A DNA stretch of 64,000 bases from Cerrena zonata (GCA_038087015.1 JASBNA010000066.1:124001-188000); one strand, 5' to 3'; counted from the stretch's first letter, positions 30,440 to 42,908 are shown. The notes: generated by a model not told the origin, from the letters alone. Numbers and translations: made by a program.

Positions 30440-31968
30440 ATGATGTTGAAAAGTATTTCTAATACTTCTAGAAGCGTTGTCAAAGGACGCATAGTGAATA
30501 CCTTAGCCAGGTTTTCAACCAAATGCAATAGATTATATGCACCTTCACCAAGTCGTCCTACCTTACAAAGTTCAAACCCACAACTTTCCTTTCCGTGCTT
30601 GGATAAACTCGAAGAAAGAACCAACCAATTATCAAGTGGATTGAACTCAAGCTCTTGCTCTAACAATGATGATATAAGTTCCTTAGAAGCAGGTCCGGAA
30701 CCTTCTTATGCAAAAATTCAAACTGGTTTTGAAGTTTATAAAAGTAGCAAGCCGATATTTTTTGATTATGGTGGTTATTTACCTGAATATGAAATTGCTT
30801 ATGAAACTTGGGGGACTTTGAACGAAGCTAAAGATAACTTGATTTTGATCCACACTGGTTTATCTGCTTCATCTCATGCCAAATCCCAACCCAAAAATAC
30901 TAAACCTGGTTGGTGGGAAAATTTTATAGGTCCAGATAAGTACTTGGATACCAATAAATTCTTTATTGTTTGTACTAATGTTCTTGGTGGTTGTTATGGT
31001 TCAACTGGTCCTTCATCTAAAGATCCTGCAAATAACGATTATTATGGTACTAGATTCCCTATTATAACCGTAAATGATATGGTTAGAGCTCAAAGAGAAT
31101 TAATCCGGGATGTCTTTGACGTTACCAAAATCATGCCTCAATCGGTGCTTCCATGGGTGGTATGCAATCACTCGCTTATGCCTGGGAATTTCCTGATGAA
31201 GTTGAAAAAATCGTCTCCATTAGTGGATGTGCTAGGTCCCATCCTTACTCTATTGCTTTACGTCACACCCAAAGACAAGTTTTAATGAGTGATCCAAATT
31301 GGAATCGAGGTTTCTATTATGAAAAAATCGTTCCTCATATTGGAATGAAATTAGCTAGAGAAATTGCAACCGTTACTTATAGATCGGGTCCTGAATGGGA
31401 ACATAGGTTCGGAAGAAATAGAGCTGATGATTCAAGACCTCCAGCTTTATGTCCTGACTTTTTGGTTGAAACTTATTTAGACCACGCTGGTGAAAAGTTT
31501 TGTCTTGAATATGATGCAAATTCTTTCTTATATGTACTGAAAGCAATGGACTTATTTGATTTAAGTCAATCAACTAGAACAAGATGTGATAGCATAAGGG
31601 CCAAAACTGAACGTGAATTCTATGCAAAATCAAACGAGAAACTTTCTCAAGATTCAAAGACTGCAGTTCCTGCAAAACCTTATAAAGAACAAATAAATTC
31701 TGCAACCGTGACCCCAGAAGAATCTCTTAAAGATTTACATGAAGGTATGAAAAAGATTACCCAAAAACAAGCTTTGGTTATAGGAGTAGAATCTGATATT
31801 TTATTCCCTGTTTGGCAGCAGCGTGAAATAGCTAATGCATTTGAAGAACAAGGCTCTAAGTCTTCATACTATGAATTAAGTAATGATGTCAGTAATTATG
31901 GACATGACACTTTCTTAATCAGTTTTGATCATATCGGACCACCAGTGAAAGAATTTTTACTGTCTTAA
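30440..31968 (+). CDS. Homoserine/serine O-acetyltransferase family (MET2/CYS2-like), mitochondrial, frameshifted
   Basis: Alpha/beta-hydrolase acyltransferase. A mitochondrial-type leader ([15 protein letters not shown]...LARFSTKC) precedes the core: [64 protein letters not shown], the nucleophile region [10 protein letters not shown], and the C-terminal Asp/His parts ([22 protein letters not shown]). The leader and the [12 protein letters not shown] block point to the Schizosaccharomyces Cys2/Aspergillus CysA group (serine O-acetyltransferase) rather than S. cerevisiae Met2. One base is missing near 31131 (after ACCAAAAT). Restoring it gives [12 protein letters not shown] and 509 residues. 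CACGTG in the promoter fits sulfur control. Codon 31537-31539 is CTG where the family has Ser/Thr (YLYL-S/T-KAMD). Confidence 0.88.
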
Positions 31969-32126
31969 AATTTAACGATCACCTTGTAAAAAGATTAATT
32001 CGAATCTAATAATTTATTTAATCATAATATCTTTATAATGACATGTTTATATACTTACAAACTATCGATACAAAATTGAAAAGGTTAACTTTTTAGGATT
32101 ATTGTAATGCCTTAGAGAAATCATCT

Positions 32127-32781
32127 TTAAACAATAGTTCCATGATGTGGGTCTAATTCATAACCCAATTTTCTACTAAAAGCGTATATATAATCTCTGA
32201 TACTTGCCACAACTACCTTAGCTAGCCCATTATTCTTCTTTTTATCTTTGTTGTCAATATTATTCTCCATATGATGTGGTAAAAGATTATCATGTGCACT
32301 TAAACTGACAAACAAAGCGAATGGGATAAACCAAACACATAAACCAAAAAATGAGCAGACTTCAATGAAACTAGGAATATTTGGTGGTTTATAATTTGGC
32401 TGTAAACGAACTTCCAATGGTGGAATGTATGGGTTGTGGAAATGGTTGAACCATAAAAAGTGATTCGCTATAACCAAAACACAAGATGCAAGAAATATTG
32501 GAGAAGTTAATTGAACATAAGGGAATTTATGTAAATTCTGTAAGTAAACATAGTACGAAATAATCGAAAATACCGTCAACTTGAATGGGAATGAATCAAA
32601 TAAGTATAATAAGATAAAAATTGCAATAATACCATAGATTAATCTTTTGAGAAATCTTTTGGTGGGTTCAGAATGTTCCTCCACCAATTCGGAGATATAA
32701 TAAAGACCTGAAGCAATGGCTAGGACCAAAAACAAAAAGCCCTACAACAATTCCAATATATGAAAGTAACTGTAAGATCAT
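32127..32781 (-). CDS. SVP26: SVP26, ER-Golgi cargo adaptor (TEX261 family), frameshifted near N-terminus
   Basis: Four-helix membrane protein. IASGLYYISELVEEH, FDSFPFKLTVFSI, SPIFLASCVLVIANHFLWF, FIEVCSFFGLCVWFIPFALFVSLSA and YELDPHHG match yeast Svp26 throughout. Svp26 recruits glycosyltransferases and other type II proteins into COPII vesicles. The long frame starts only at residue 21 of the family. An upstream ATG at 32779-32781 encodes MILQLLSYIGIVVG in the other frame. Removing one C from the CCC at 32740-32742 joins them as GIVVGFLFLVLAIASGLYY, giving 217 residues (yeast 228). Confidence 0.92.
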
Positions 32782-33137
32782 GGTTCTGTAATGTTATTAT
32801 AAGATACTGTAGAAGTATAAATGGATTTCAACATGATTTTTCGACGTGTATATCATTTACTCGTGCTCCGTGAACTGTTTTTTTACCAACGCGCACACTA
32901 TTGCAAAACAAGAATACCTTTATTAAGATACATATTATATAGATAAACTAGAACCGTTAAATCGTTGAAATGGAAACTTGTAAGCTGTAAATTAAATAGG
33001 AATTGAATTAAAACTTAGACGGATACACAAAAACAAAAATAACAAATGAAATTAAGCAAAATTAAAGAATTGAATATGTAAGAAAAGTAGGTTTCTGAAT
33101 AAGTATAGCGTTTGAGTAGCTAGAAAGTAAGCAGAAC
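32782..33137. other. Intergenic region SVP26/SPO14
   Basis: About 355 bases; AT-rich. Contains the SVP26 promoter and the SPO14 3' flank. No further gene or clear site seen. Confidence 0.4.
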
Positions 33138-36100
33138 TTAATCATAAATATCGATTGGGGGGATTCTATCAGTGTTATAGAACCAATTCCCACCTTCTAA
33201 TTCTCTCATTAACCAGTCGGCTGGGAACATGACTAAGTGCCCATGTATTTCGTTTAAGATACGTTCAGCAGAATCACGTTCAAAAACACGTTCACCCATA
33301 TAGACTCTTCTTCTGGTACCAAAAGTTCCAGCTCTTCTTCTAGCATGTGTCTTCGTATCAGCCGATGGCTTACCATTAGTAGCATTGAACGTGATTCCAT
33401 TTCCAGTATGATCATTTTCATCTTTGTCTGCTTCATAGGATGGGGTTTGATCGGTGTCATTGGAATTAGAGGATTCATCTTCCGGGGATTGGGTCTGGAA
33501 ACCATTATTCAGTTCTTCTTTATCACCATCAGCACTTGGAACATGTGTACCATTTTCATGGTTCAGCGAAGGCTCTTCTTCACTAATTGCATTGATAGCA
33601 TCTTTATGAAAACGGTTTTTGAACTTGTTTCTTGGAATTTGAGGGGATAAAGATCCTTCTCCATTATGACTACTTGGTGGTGCGTATCCTAATAAGCCGA
33701 CATCATTTTGCAATTTATTAACATTAATAGTGGCATGGCTACCTTTTCTTCTGTGGTTACTATTATGAGTTGAGCTTTCTTCATCAATCTCTTCCTCATC
33801 CAGACTCTGATGATCATAATGGAATTTTTCTCTTCTACTTCTGGAATCCTGAGCTTGGGCTAAGATGAATGCCCTTTGTAGTTTAGAAAATTGTTTATAA
33901 TCTTTCCAAGATAAAACAGTATCATCCGGTTGAGTGTGGAAAATGGTACGGAAAATTTCTGTATTTCTTCTAGCATTGTCATACCAAATATCTTCGTAAA
34001 ACTCAACATCCAATGGATCTTCAAAACAATATGGATCGATGAATCTGTTGAATTGTTGCACACCTCTTGAATTGATTTCTTGAATGACATCACGAGCTGA
34101 GGTTTCATTTAAAGTAATAATTGGTATGTCATCACCATTCGCATCGCTAGTAACTGCTTCAATTGATTTTTTATCAACAGCTCCTGCATCATTCAAGTCT
34201 TGTGGTTGTGAATTAGTATCCGCCAGATTAACTTTTTGGTTTTCGATTTGAACATCATGGGCAGAACCAGCAGTTCCGGCAGTTTGAGGAGCCAGTGAGG
34301 TGACATTACCATTTATATTTTCATTGTTGGAAAAGGTCTCAAAAGAGCTAGACTGTGGTAAGCCAGTTGCCACTCTCTTTTTGCCTTCTTCTTCCTTCTG
34401 TTCTTTTTCTTTAGCAGCCACTCTTTGTAAGTAAGAAATCTTTTTCAATAATTGCCACCTTTCTTTATTTCTTTCATATATTATTACTTCAGAATCATGA
34501 TCCATTTCATCCAGCATTTCGTAATCATCAGATTCCAAGAATTCAATAACATTCGAAGTGTCTGGCAAGAAAGTACCAATTGGGTTTTCTTGCATGGATT
34601 TGTATGCAAGATCTTTCAAGAATCTAGTACTGTTAAGTCTAGCTTTCTTAGCCAATTTAGAATGATACTTATCTAAACCTTCACCATACACATCCATTTT
34701 ATGGGATATCGTTATGTTGTACCCTAGCATCGAAAGAATGCTTCTTTTTATCTCTGATACCCTTATTTGCTTCATGTTGACCAGTCCTATTATTGAATGA
34801 AATTGGTAACGACAATGGACTAGGTGTGACTTTTTTCTCTTCTTCGTTAATGTCATCCAATGGAGTACCTTCGGCTGTGATACCCTTATGTTTAGAGTTG
34901 TGAAAGTTCTTCCATCTAAAGGTACCTTGAGGTTGTTGGAGGATATCTCTTGAGGCCAACTCAACCATGGCAGACATAGCTGCATGCTCTGGGTTCTTGA
35001 AGTTGTTCGTAGCAGCTTGAAGTCCCTTTTGGGTTTTAGCGAAATTTTCGAATCTTTTGAAGCGTCTTTCCACAATATCTAAAGTATCAACACTTACACC
35101 AACATGTTCTCTCATCAATCTCATTCTCAATGTATGAGCGAATTTACCAGCAAGATATGGCTCACCATTCATAGTTGTACTAATGGTTTCTTTATCACGT
35201 ACAACTGCAGCAACCTCCGAATCTCTCACACCTCTCATTGATCTTTCGTTAATATTAGCACTACCGATAATTGCTGCTCTGTCATCAACAATCATAGTCT
35301 TAGCGTGAATGTATAATTGTTCAGTTACCAAGGTTCTATCTGGACCGATGATACCCCATTTTCTCAATGAGAAAAAGTGGATATAGTCGTCAGGATTGAT
35401 TCCATATTTCTTCAATTTGGCGAAAATTGAAGTAGTTCCTCTTGATATAGACATATATTGGCATTGCATAATGACTCTGACAGAAGATCCATCAGGCTCA
35501 TCAACTTGAGACTCGAAACCTGGCATCAACGGGATCACAATCACAGCTCTCCAATTAGTACCTTCATTGTGTGCTTTGATGATACGATCAACCAATGCAT
35601 CACCGATTCTATTTTGGATTTCAGTTCCATCAATAAAACAAGAAGTGACGAAGAATTGGTTTTCAATATAAACGAAATGCTCAGACGTCTCAATCAATTT
35701 TAAGTAAGCATTTTGAATACTTTGTCCGTGTTGCTTGAGACCTAATGACCAATTTCCCGAGGATCTTAATAATTGCACTTCACATGTACCACCAAGACCC
35801 ATTTCTTCAACTTCTTTATCTGAAAGATCTGGTGGAGGGGTAAGCAAGGGGGTGAATCTACTTGGTCTCTTTTGACGAAGTAAGTAGTTCCATCTTTGAA
35901 CGAAATGTCTTGATAAATCTCTTGCAATCTTACCAGAGGTAAGCATATGGACATCATGCCAAGGCATTCTTGGTGTAGAGTCACGATCATACATCGATTC
36001 ATACGGTTTGTCAAGACCGAAAAAATCTTTAACACGAGGGTTTGAATAATCTTTACCAGGGAAAGTTTGGAATCTGATGAATTCTTCTGGAGAAAGTGAT

Positions 36101-38751
36101 TCAGGATTCAAAGCGTTAAAATCAACTTTTGAATCATCCACTAAAACATGATCTGGAGTGTCGTATCTACCATAACATAAATCGATACCACCCAAAAAGG
36201 CAACAGTGTGATCAATGATGCAAAGTTTTTCGTGATGAGCCCAAAAATAAGTATTTTGTAAGAGCTGGTTTGGTGATCTTATAACATGTATGTTTTCTTC
36301 ATTTAAGGACAAAATAGAATGTTTGGTGTATAAAGAGTCTGTTGAAACGGTTGTACCCACATTACGATAAACAATGACGAAAATTTTAACTCCTTGTTGT
36401 GCTTTTCTTTGCAATATTCTATCAATTCTCCACTGTTGATTTCCATTGGCTGGTCTTCTTAAGTAAAGTTCAGGGGACAACCACCAATCATGAATGAAAA
36501 TCACATCTTTAGCCATTTCCATTGCTGAGGAAACTGCCCAGAAATAATCTCTTGCATCAACAAACCACTGAGCATAACAGTTTTGTCTAATCGGAGCAAA
36601 TGAATCAAACCTATTTGAATTTGACCAAATAGAAGAATTTTTCATATCATTCAATGATTTAAGCCAGAGTTTGTGTTCTCTTGTGGATTTAGGAATCAAC
36701 ACCAACTTACGTTCAGAGTTCTCCAAAGTTATTTTCAAATGCTTGAAAACCTTATTCAGTACATTGGTAGCCGTGGTTTCTTCAGTATTAATGGCTTTTT
36801 GAACTAATGAGGCGTCATCATAATCAGATTCACTATCAGAGCCCGATGTTAAGGTTTTGGTGTCAAAAAGATCACTTTTAACGCTTATTTTGAATTTATG
36901 ATCAACTAAGAAAACTTCTAATGGTAATGTAGAGTTAATGTCTGCAACATACATGACATATGAGTTTCTTACAAGTAACCATTTCTCGGATCTTCTATCA
37001 ATCATACCCTTCAAGTCGTTAGCCTTAAAATGGCCAACCCTCCAACCTTGAGACTTAGCTGTACCACCAACATGAATCACCCCTTGCTTGCCTTGATACC
37101 CTGTTTCATAACTTAACAAGGATGAAATTGGAGAAATTTCAAAAAACTGGAACAATCTGTTTGATTGAGGCCTTAATGCGAGTAATTTGATCAAGTCATG
37201 TAAATAGTTGCTCACTTGGGCCACATATTCTTCGTTTTTGATTTTACGTCCATGTTGAATTTCTGGGCTTAAATCCTCTGTTGAAACGGAGGAAGCTCTA
37301 CTAAGGTGAGCTCTTAAGTTGCTGAGATGACCACTAAGGGTTGTGTGAGCAGTATGAGTAGATTGTGCATCAGTGTTATTTTGGTGAGGACTAGCTTGAA
37401 CTAAGCTTGCTTGATCTTCAACATTACTTGTTGGATCATCTAAGACCTCATCGATAGGAGTATTTATATTACTTCCAGTAATACTTCTTGAGCGTTTTTT
37501 AGCACCTTGTCTATCATTTCTTAAGGGAGGAATTGGTAATTTGGGTAAATCCTCTGTTTTACTTAAATCGAATTTAATATTTTCGATCTTGAAACGAGAA
37601 TGCAAATATAATAAATCTTTGGCCGTTTTAGCAACTGACCATTTTAATCTTTGAGGACCAACACCATATTCTAAATCGATGATTAATCTTCTGTTCTTGG
37701 TGCTAACACTAGGGGAGCAATCGCGAACTTTCAAACCAAGTAATGTTAATAAAAGTGGAGCTCTTGCAATACCATATTCATCTTCACACAAACAGGATGC
37801 TAAAAGATTAATAGAAGGACAAGCTAAAGATAAGGCATCGACCAACTTATTAGCACGTTCAATAGCGGCATGATCATTAGAACTAGGGATAAAGGAAGGA
37901 TTTAGTCTTTTGGGTTCACGTTGCTTTCTCTTTAAAAGTGCAAAAAGCTTTTTCAGTCTTCTATCAGTGGGGAAGCTAGTTTCATTACCTGAGACGGTAC
38001 CTTCAGGAAGTAAACCATTCGCATTACCTTGATTTTCTTGGTTTGTTTTACTTGAAAACATAGTTGGGATGAAAGAAGATAATGCTTGGTTTTGATTTTG
38101 AGATCTTTTGAAAGATTTTGAACGGTGGTTTTCAGGAATCTGTTCATTTTGATTATCAGGTAATTGATCTTGTTGTTGAGCTTCAGTTTCGAATTCCGCA
38201 TCGTCTAAGTCGTTTCCAGTGTTACTGATATCCCTAACGGAAGCAGGAGAATATGGTCTATCTGATTCGATTTCATCTTGTTCAGTTTGATATCTTGATT
38301 CTTGTTTATCAATTTTACTCCTGTTAAAAAAGGACCAGGGATTAGAAATGACTTTAGGGGACTCCTGTCCAAATCTTTTTCTAGTAGGAGATGCGGACGA
38401 ACTGTGTTGATGAGATTGATTTTTAGCATTATGAATATCCTCTTTAACTTCATCTTCTGTAGTTTGGTTTATATTATGATAATACTCATTTTTAATTGAA
38501 TTTTCTTGGTTATTAGCAGCTTTGGAATCACCATTTGACTTGGGGGCTTCGTTTACATTTTCATAATCATTACCCAATTCACCATTTGGTTCCTTGGAGT
38601 CAGCAATACCATCGTTTTGATGGCTAGTCGAGGTATTCAGCGGAGAATTGGAATATTTGGGAATTGCAATTCGATTGGAATCGTATTTAGTACTATGTCT
38701 TTTCTGAAGATTTCCATTCTGGGAAGAAGGAGAGTCTTGAGGTATTGGCAT
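33138..38751 (-). CDS. SPO14: SPO14/PLD1 phospholipase D1, frameshifted
   Basis: PIP2-stimulated phospholipase D that makes phosphatidic acid from phosphatidylcholine; needed for sporulation and, in Candida, for morphogenesis. Order: a disordered Ser/Asn/Gln N-terminus, then a PX-like (about 360-400) and PH-like region (about 560-700). HKD motif 1 (WAHHEKLCIIDHTVAFLGGI, about residue 837) and HKD motif 2 (YIHAKTMIVDDRAAIIGSAN, about 1150) follow, then a long C-terminal tail ending FYNTDRIPPIDIYD. One extra base in the GGG (plus strand) at 34703-34705 ends the first frame at ...HNDIP. Dropping it continues as NDIHKMDVYGEGLDKYHSKL and yields 1870 residues (yeast 1683). The catalytic core is upstream of the lesion, so a truncated product could still be active. 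Confidence 0.93.
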
Positions 38752-39372
38752 GACTCAATAATCTATCCAGTTGTACTCAATGGCCTTTATCTATATAATC
38801 GAGAAGAGACGAGAATAAAAAAATCGAGTGATGAACTGAGACACTTGAGGGGAATTAAATGAATCAATTGACTCAAATTGAAAACCTAATAGTAAAACCA
38901 ACTTCTAATGAATAAACTAAACCTTCAAGATTAGACAACTTGGAAAGAACAGAGTATCAGGAATTATTTAATATCAGCCGCTGTGAAATATAAGAAAAAA
39001 AAACATCGAGCCAAAAAAAACAAAAAAACAATGAAACTGTCTAAAAACTTGAGATTTTTGTTTGCTCAAACATGAAAAGTTTAACAATATTATGACAAGA
39101 CAAACTTACAATACTTTGGGGGTTAAAGTTCGATAACGGAAGGCAGTGGTTTTGTTATGAATCATATCTTTATTAAACGAAAGGTTTGGTAAATACAAAG
39201 CCTTGTTCCGTTGGTGTATTTATGTATGTTCATTTGTTTATTTTCAGCCGACAAAATACTACAAATGATAGTCGGTTTCGTCTAGTTAGTAAATGGGAAT
39301 ACTACAGTACAATTGGATGAATCAGTAAGCTTGGGTAAACATATAAACAAGTATCTGGAGAGGGGACAGAAG
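38752..39372. other. Intergenic region SPO14/DOPA-dioxygenase-like gene
   Basis: 620 bases upstream of SPO14 and downstream of the next gene. Short A runs (38995-39003, 39015-39021); nothing else recognised. Confidence 0.4.
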
Positions 39373-39768
39373 TTAATCAATTAAATATGAAGTGTCTAAA
39401 CGTACTTTATGACCGAGCCAAAGCGCATGAGTAGTATGATCAGCCATATCACCTCTGTGGGTTCTTGGATGAATCAACACTGATAAATGACCGTGATTAA
39501 GAATGTAAAAACCAATTAACCTAGTGTAAATATCAGCATCGAATTTGCCGTCTCCTCCGGTATCAATTTCCCACATATTCAAAGGATGAGGGCCAACTGG
39601 AGTATCCCAGAATTGATGGACTCTCACCTGTCCATTTTCAATCTCTTTGGCAAACTCCTTCTTTACCTTTTCTCTCAATTCGTAAGCAAATTCACGATCT
39701 TTCGGGTTATTATTATTCCAGTAAGTATGAAAATCAAACGAACGGATCCCGTAGTATTTGTCCAGCAT
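39373..39768 (-). CDS. DOPA 4,5-dioxygenase-like protein
   Basis: 131 residues, the full length of the small DOPA-dioxygenase family (Pfam DOPA_dioxygen), which occurs in fungi and bacteria. His-rich metal-site blocks are visible: SFDFHTYWNNNN, FWDTPVGPHPLNMWEID, YILNHGHLSVLIHPRTHRGD and DHTTHALWLG. Family members cleave catechol rings (DOPA in betalain-making fungi). The substrate in yeasts is unknown to me. Confidence 0.88.
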   Translation of the reverse strand: MLDKYYGIRSFDFHTYWNNNNPKDREFAYELREKVKKEFAKEIENGQVRVHQFWDTPVGPHPLNMWEIDTGGDGKFDADIYTRLIGFYILNHGHLSVLIHPRTHRGDMADHTTHALWLGHKVRLDTSYLID

Positions 39769-39958
39769 CTTGTTACTTGTTACTAGATTACTTCTTTAAG
39801 ATTTCAATATCCTGGCTTATCTATCTATATATATACACATATAGGTCCAGAATAATCCTACTTAGTAAGATTTGTAATGCGATTGTCGACAATGCTTATC
39901 CCCCTTTTAAACAAAACAAAAAAAAAAAAAAAAAACTGAATGAAAAATATGAAATAGC

Positions 39959-40533
39959 CTAACTTACATCCTTCATTTCAATGTTAACATAATCGTCGTC
40001 GATGTCAACTTGCTTAGAAGCAGGTCCTTCTTGCAAATTTTCGATTTCTTGACCGATTTCAACAGCCACTCCGCTGCCGTGCAATCGCCTATGCTTTATT
40101 CTGTTGGCCCTGGCAAGCTTAAGTCTCCAGGTTTGTAGTGTGATGCTAACTAATAATCCACTTAAGCTACCAAAAAAATTGTAAACGATATCAGCAAAAT
40201 CAAAAACTCTTTCTGGATTGACCATATTCTGTACAATCTCCAGGTTTAGACTGGCGCATAGTGTACACGTCAAGAATGTTATGTACCTCAATGTCTTCAA
40301 TGATTTGTATTTGGTATCAAATATAAAGTAAAATTCACTGGTGAGGATGAAAAATGTTGTAAAATGGATCAATTTGTCATGTTTTAATTCAATCAGGGCA
40401 AACCCTAAGTATGCTGCAATGCAAAGTGATATCAAAAACACTGGAATACATTCGTTAGTACTTTCGTTTTTGTTTTTTTGCCAAATCGACTACATTACAT
40501 ACCAGTTAGAACTGAAAAACGAATTGCTACCAT
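39959..40533 (-). CDS. VanZ-like membrane protein (two exons)
   Basis: Exon 1 is 40533-40503 (MVAIRFSVLT plus one base) and exon 2 is 40440-39959; the spliced product is 170 residues. Three to four hydrophobic segments carry VanZ-type features: KHDKLIHFTTFFILTSEFYF in the first half and the conserved acidic/helix pair FDFADIVYNFFGSLSGLLVS in the second. A hydrophilic, acidic C-terminal tail follows. VanZ-like proteins are widespread in bacteria (teicoplanin resistance) and scattered through fungi, with no settled function. Starting at the first exon-2 methionine would lose part of the first membrane helix. Confidence 0.8.
40441..40502 (-). other. Intron in VanZ-like gene (62 bp)
   Basis: On the minus strand: 5' site GTATGT (40502-40497), perfect branch site TACTAAC (40460-40454), 3' site CAG ending at 40441. 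Splicing joins ACT-G to TG-TTT in frame. Confidence 0.88.
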
Positions 40534-40822
40534 GATTCGTATAGACGTAGGTGCTAGTTTGTTTTTTTTTACTTTTCACCGTCTGTCATTCAGGGAAAAA
40601 AGGGGTCTACTTCAATGAAGTTTGAAGAAGGAGAAGAACTAAGCAATTTTTATTTACCAAAATGTATAAATGTGGTAAGTTTACATTCTAGTTTCCTATT
40701 ATGTTTGAAATTTGTTTCCCTGATGGCATCCGGTCTCATACTTTTTTTTTTTCACTTTTGTATGTCTACCGCATTGCAAAATTTACACTGGCTATACTGG
40801 GTGTTCAGCAGAGAGGTGTTTA

Positions 40823-41944
40823 ATGAAGAGATTCCATGGGTTTAAGCGTTATAATAAGGCTCTGTATCTTATTTCAAGGAGATATGCGTCCATAGATTAC
40901 CTTGTGGGATCGATACCAAAACCTAGTCTGGTTCCTACAATTAAGTCATCTTCTAAACCCGAGTTAAAAAACTTACCTCCTAAAGATATAAGGAAACTTA
41001 TTATTACTCCACTACAGTTGAATGATTATTTTCGACATGAGTTGTACCAGAAACCCAAAGCTCAACAAATCACCCAATCCCAGGCAATATTCAGCAGCAC
41101 TAAGAATAAACACGAATGGTCGCATGCCAAATACGATGAGATTCCTGATATTAAATATAATAGATTGACTAAGCTGAAAGAAGACCAATATAAGAAAATG
41201 GACAAGTATAAAGCTAGCGAGTACCATGAAACCTTTTTCAATTCTAGAAAAACTTTTGGAATTGTTCCTGAACATTTAAAAGTTTTGCCAGAAGTGTTAC
41301 TCTTAGGGCATACCAATTCTGGGAAATCATCACTTGTAAATACCTTACTTCTTAATAGAGAAGAAAACAAATCGGTTAGTTCAGAGACCCAGCATGCTTT
41401 TGTTTCGAAAAGAGCCGGTTATACTAAAACCTTAAGCTCCTATAACGTTGGTAATAAAGTTCGTATAATCGATAGTCCCGGTTATGGGGAATTTGGTGAT
41501 TCAAAACAAGGTGAGGTTGTTATGGACTATATACAACAACGTCAAGTGTTAAGAAGAGCTTTTCTTCTCATTGATTCTATCGAAGGATTCCAAGAAGAAG
41601 ACTTGGTATTAATCGATAGTTTAATTGAAGAAGGAGTTCCTTTCGAACTTATTTTCACTAAAGTTGACGAAGTTATACGCAAGAATTTCAGCAAGCTCAA
41701 ATTGAAGCTCAACGGACCGCTTAGCCCAGATCAAAGGCTGAAAAATGGTGAACTTGTCAAATTTGGCAATGAAAGAGTTATTTCTCATTTTGATAGACTT
41801 TTAGAAAAGAATAGAGTAAAAGATTTAGTAACGGTTCCAAAACTTCTTTTCAATAACGGACAAACCAACGATTATATTGCAATGAGACATGGCTACAAAG
41901 AGATTAGGCTAGCTATTTTACAAAGTTGTGGGATAATCGAATGA
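40823..41944 (+). CDS. MRX8: MRX8, mitochondrial EngB/YihA-type GTPase
   Basis: 373 residues (yeast YDR336W is 314). TrmE-Era-EngA-like GTPase of the EngB subgroup, with motifs G1 LLLGHTNSGKSSLVNTLL, G2/Thr GYTKTL, G3 RIIDSPGYGEFG and G4 IFTKVDE. The Arg/Lys/Tyr-rich N-terminus suggests mitochondrial import. Mrx8 associates with the mitochondrial expressosome, and EngB proteins help large-subunit ribosome assembly. A possible short upstream exon (from 40615, with GTAAGT at 40676) was considered but has no supporting homology. Confidence 0.9.
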   Translation: MKRFHGFKRYNKALYLISRRYASIDYLVGSIPKPSLVPTIKSSSKPELKNLPPKDIRKLIITPLQLNDYFRHELYQKPKAQQITQSQAIFSSTKNKHEWSHAKYDEIPDIKYNRLTKLKEDQYKKMDKYKASEYHETFFNSRKTFGIVPEHLKVLPEVLLLGHTNSGKSSLVNTLLLNREENKSVSSETQHAFVSKRAGYTKTLSSYNVGNKVRIIDSPGYGEFGDSKQGEVVMDYIQQRQVLRRAFLLIDSIEGFQEEDLVLIDSLIEEGVPFELIFTKVDEVIRKNFSKLKLKLNGPLSPDQRLKNGELVKFGNERVISHFDRLLEKNRVKDLVTVPKLLFNNGQTNDYIAMRHGYKEIRLAILQSCGIIE

Positions 41945-42302
41945 TTGTTTTCAGTTTGATTTCAAAATTTAATATATTTAGTGAATGAAAGAAAAATGTA
42001 ATAATAGACAAGGAAATATACAAATGTAGTTTAATAAAAAAAAGGGGGCGATTAGGAAATTGAAAAGGGTTCAAGTTGTATACAAGCGTTATCGTAACGT
42101 ATGTTTTATTTTTTTTTTGTTTTTCGTTTTCTTTTTTTTGCAACTGGAGACCTATTCTCTCCAAAGCAAAAAGGTTCCTTTCCTGGAGAAAGAAGCAAAT
42201 GCAAGGGGATTCAAATCATGCAATAACATATTTTTGATTTGGTCAGCTCTATTGATGTTAGACAGTCAATCTTTTAGTTATAAGAACTATTATTTTGAGA
42301 GC
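41945..42302. other. Convergent intergenic region MRX8/GAR1
   Basis: 358 bases, T-rich at 42101-42140. 3' flanks only; nothing further seen. Confidence 0.4.
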
Positions 42303-42908
42303 CTAGAAACGGCCCCCTCTAGATCCACCTCTGGCACCACCACGGCCACCGAATCCACCTCTAGATCCACCACGGCCACCGAATCCACCACCACGGCCAC
42401 CGAATCCACCTCTGGCACCACCTCTGGCACCACCACGACCACCGAATCCACCTCTAGCACCACCTCTGGCACCACCACGGCCACCAAATCCACCTCTGGC
42501 ACCACCTCTGGCACCTCCGGCAGACTTTCTCTTTGGTTTAGGACCAACTTGAGGAGGCTTTGGTAAAAATCTTTCTAGAGGTAAAAGTTTATCAGGACCA
42601 ATATAAAATTTATCACCTTCTTTAAAAGAAGTAGCAACAACCCCTTCCGATGGTTTGATGGTGAAAAAAACTTCATTGAGAGGACCCAAGATTTCATCGA
42701 CTTTACCAACTTGGGTCTTGTTTTCTAAATAAATTGGGGCATTGAAGTATGGAATCTTAACATTAACTGAACGACATAAAATATCACCTTCACAGGCTTG
42801 CATGAAAGATCCCATTTCTAAAACGGTATCTGGAGGACCTTGTTGAAATTGTGATGGCCCGGTTCTACCACCACGGCCACCTCTGAATCCACCTCTACCT
42901 CTGTTCAT
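42303..42908 (-). CDS. GAR1: GAR1, H/ACA snoRNP core protein
   Basis: 201 residues (yeast Gar1 is 205). Short N-terminal RGG box ([15 protein letters not shown]), central Gar1/Naf1 fold ([52 protein letters not shown]), then a C-terminal RGG domain of repeating [12 protein letters not shown] units. Partner of Cbf5, Nhp2 and Nop10 in pseudouridylation of rRNA. The RGG repeats make the DNA at 42300-42540 internally repetitive. Confidence 0.96.
   Translation of the reverse strand: MNRGRGGFRGGRGGRTGPSQFQQGPPDTVLEMGSFMQACEGDILCRSVNVKIPYFNAPIYLENKTQVGKVDEILGPLNEVFFTIKPSEGVVATSFKEGDKFYIGPDKLLPLERFLPKPPQVGPKPKRKSAGGARGGARGGFGGRGGARGGARGGFGGRGGARGGARGGFGGRGGGFGGRGGSRGGFGGRGGARGGSRGGRF

Noticed and set aside
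40615..40822. Upstream exon for MRX8 starting at 40615 with GTAAGT at 40676
   Set aside because: No branch site of good quality, and the ATG at 40823 already gives a plausible mitochondrial leader.
42290..42566. Long ORFs antisense to GAR1 rich in Thr/Ser or Val/Glu repeats
   Set aside because: They are mirror images of the RGG-coding repeats; the GAR1 frame has clear homology.
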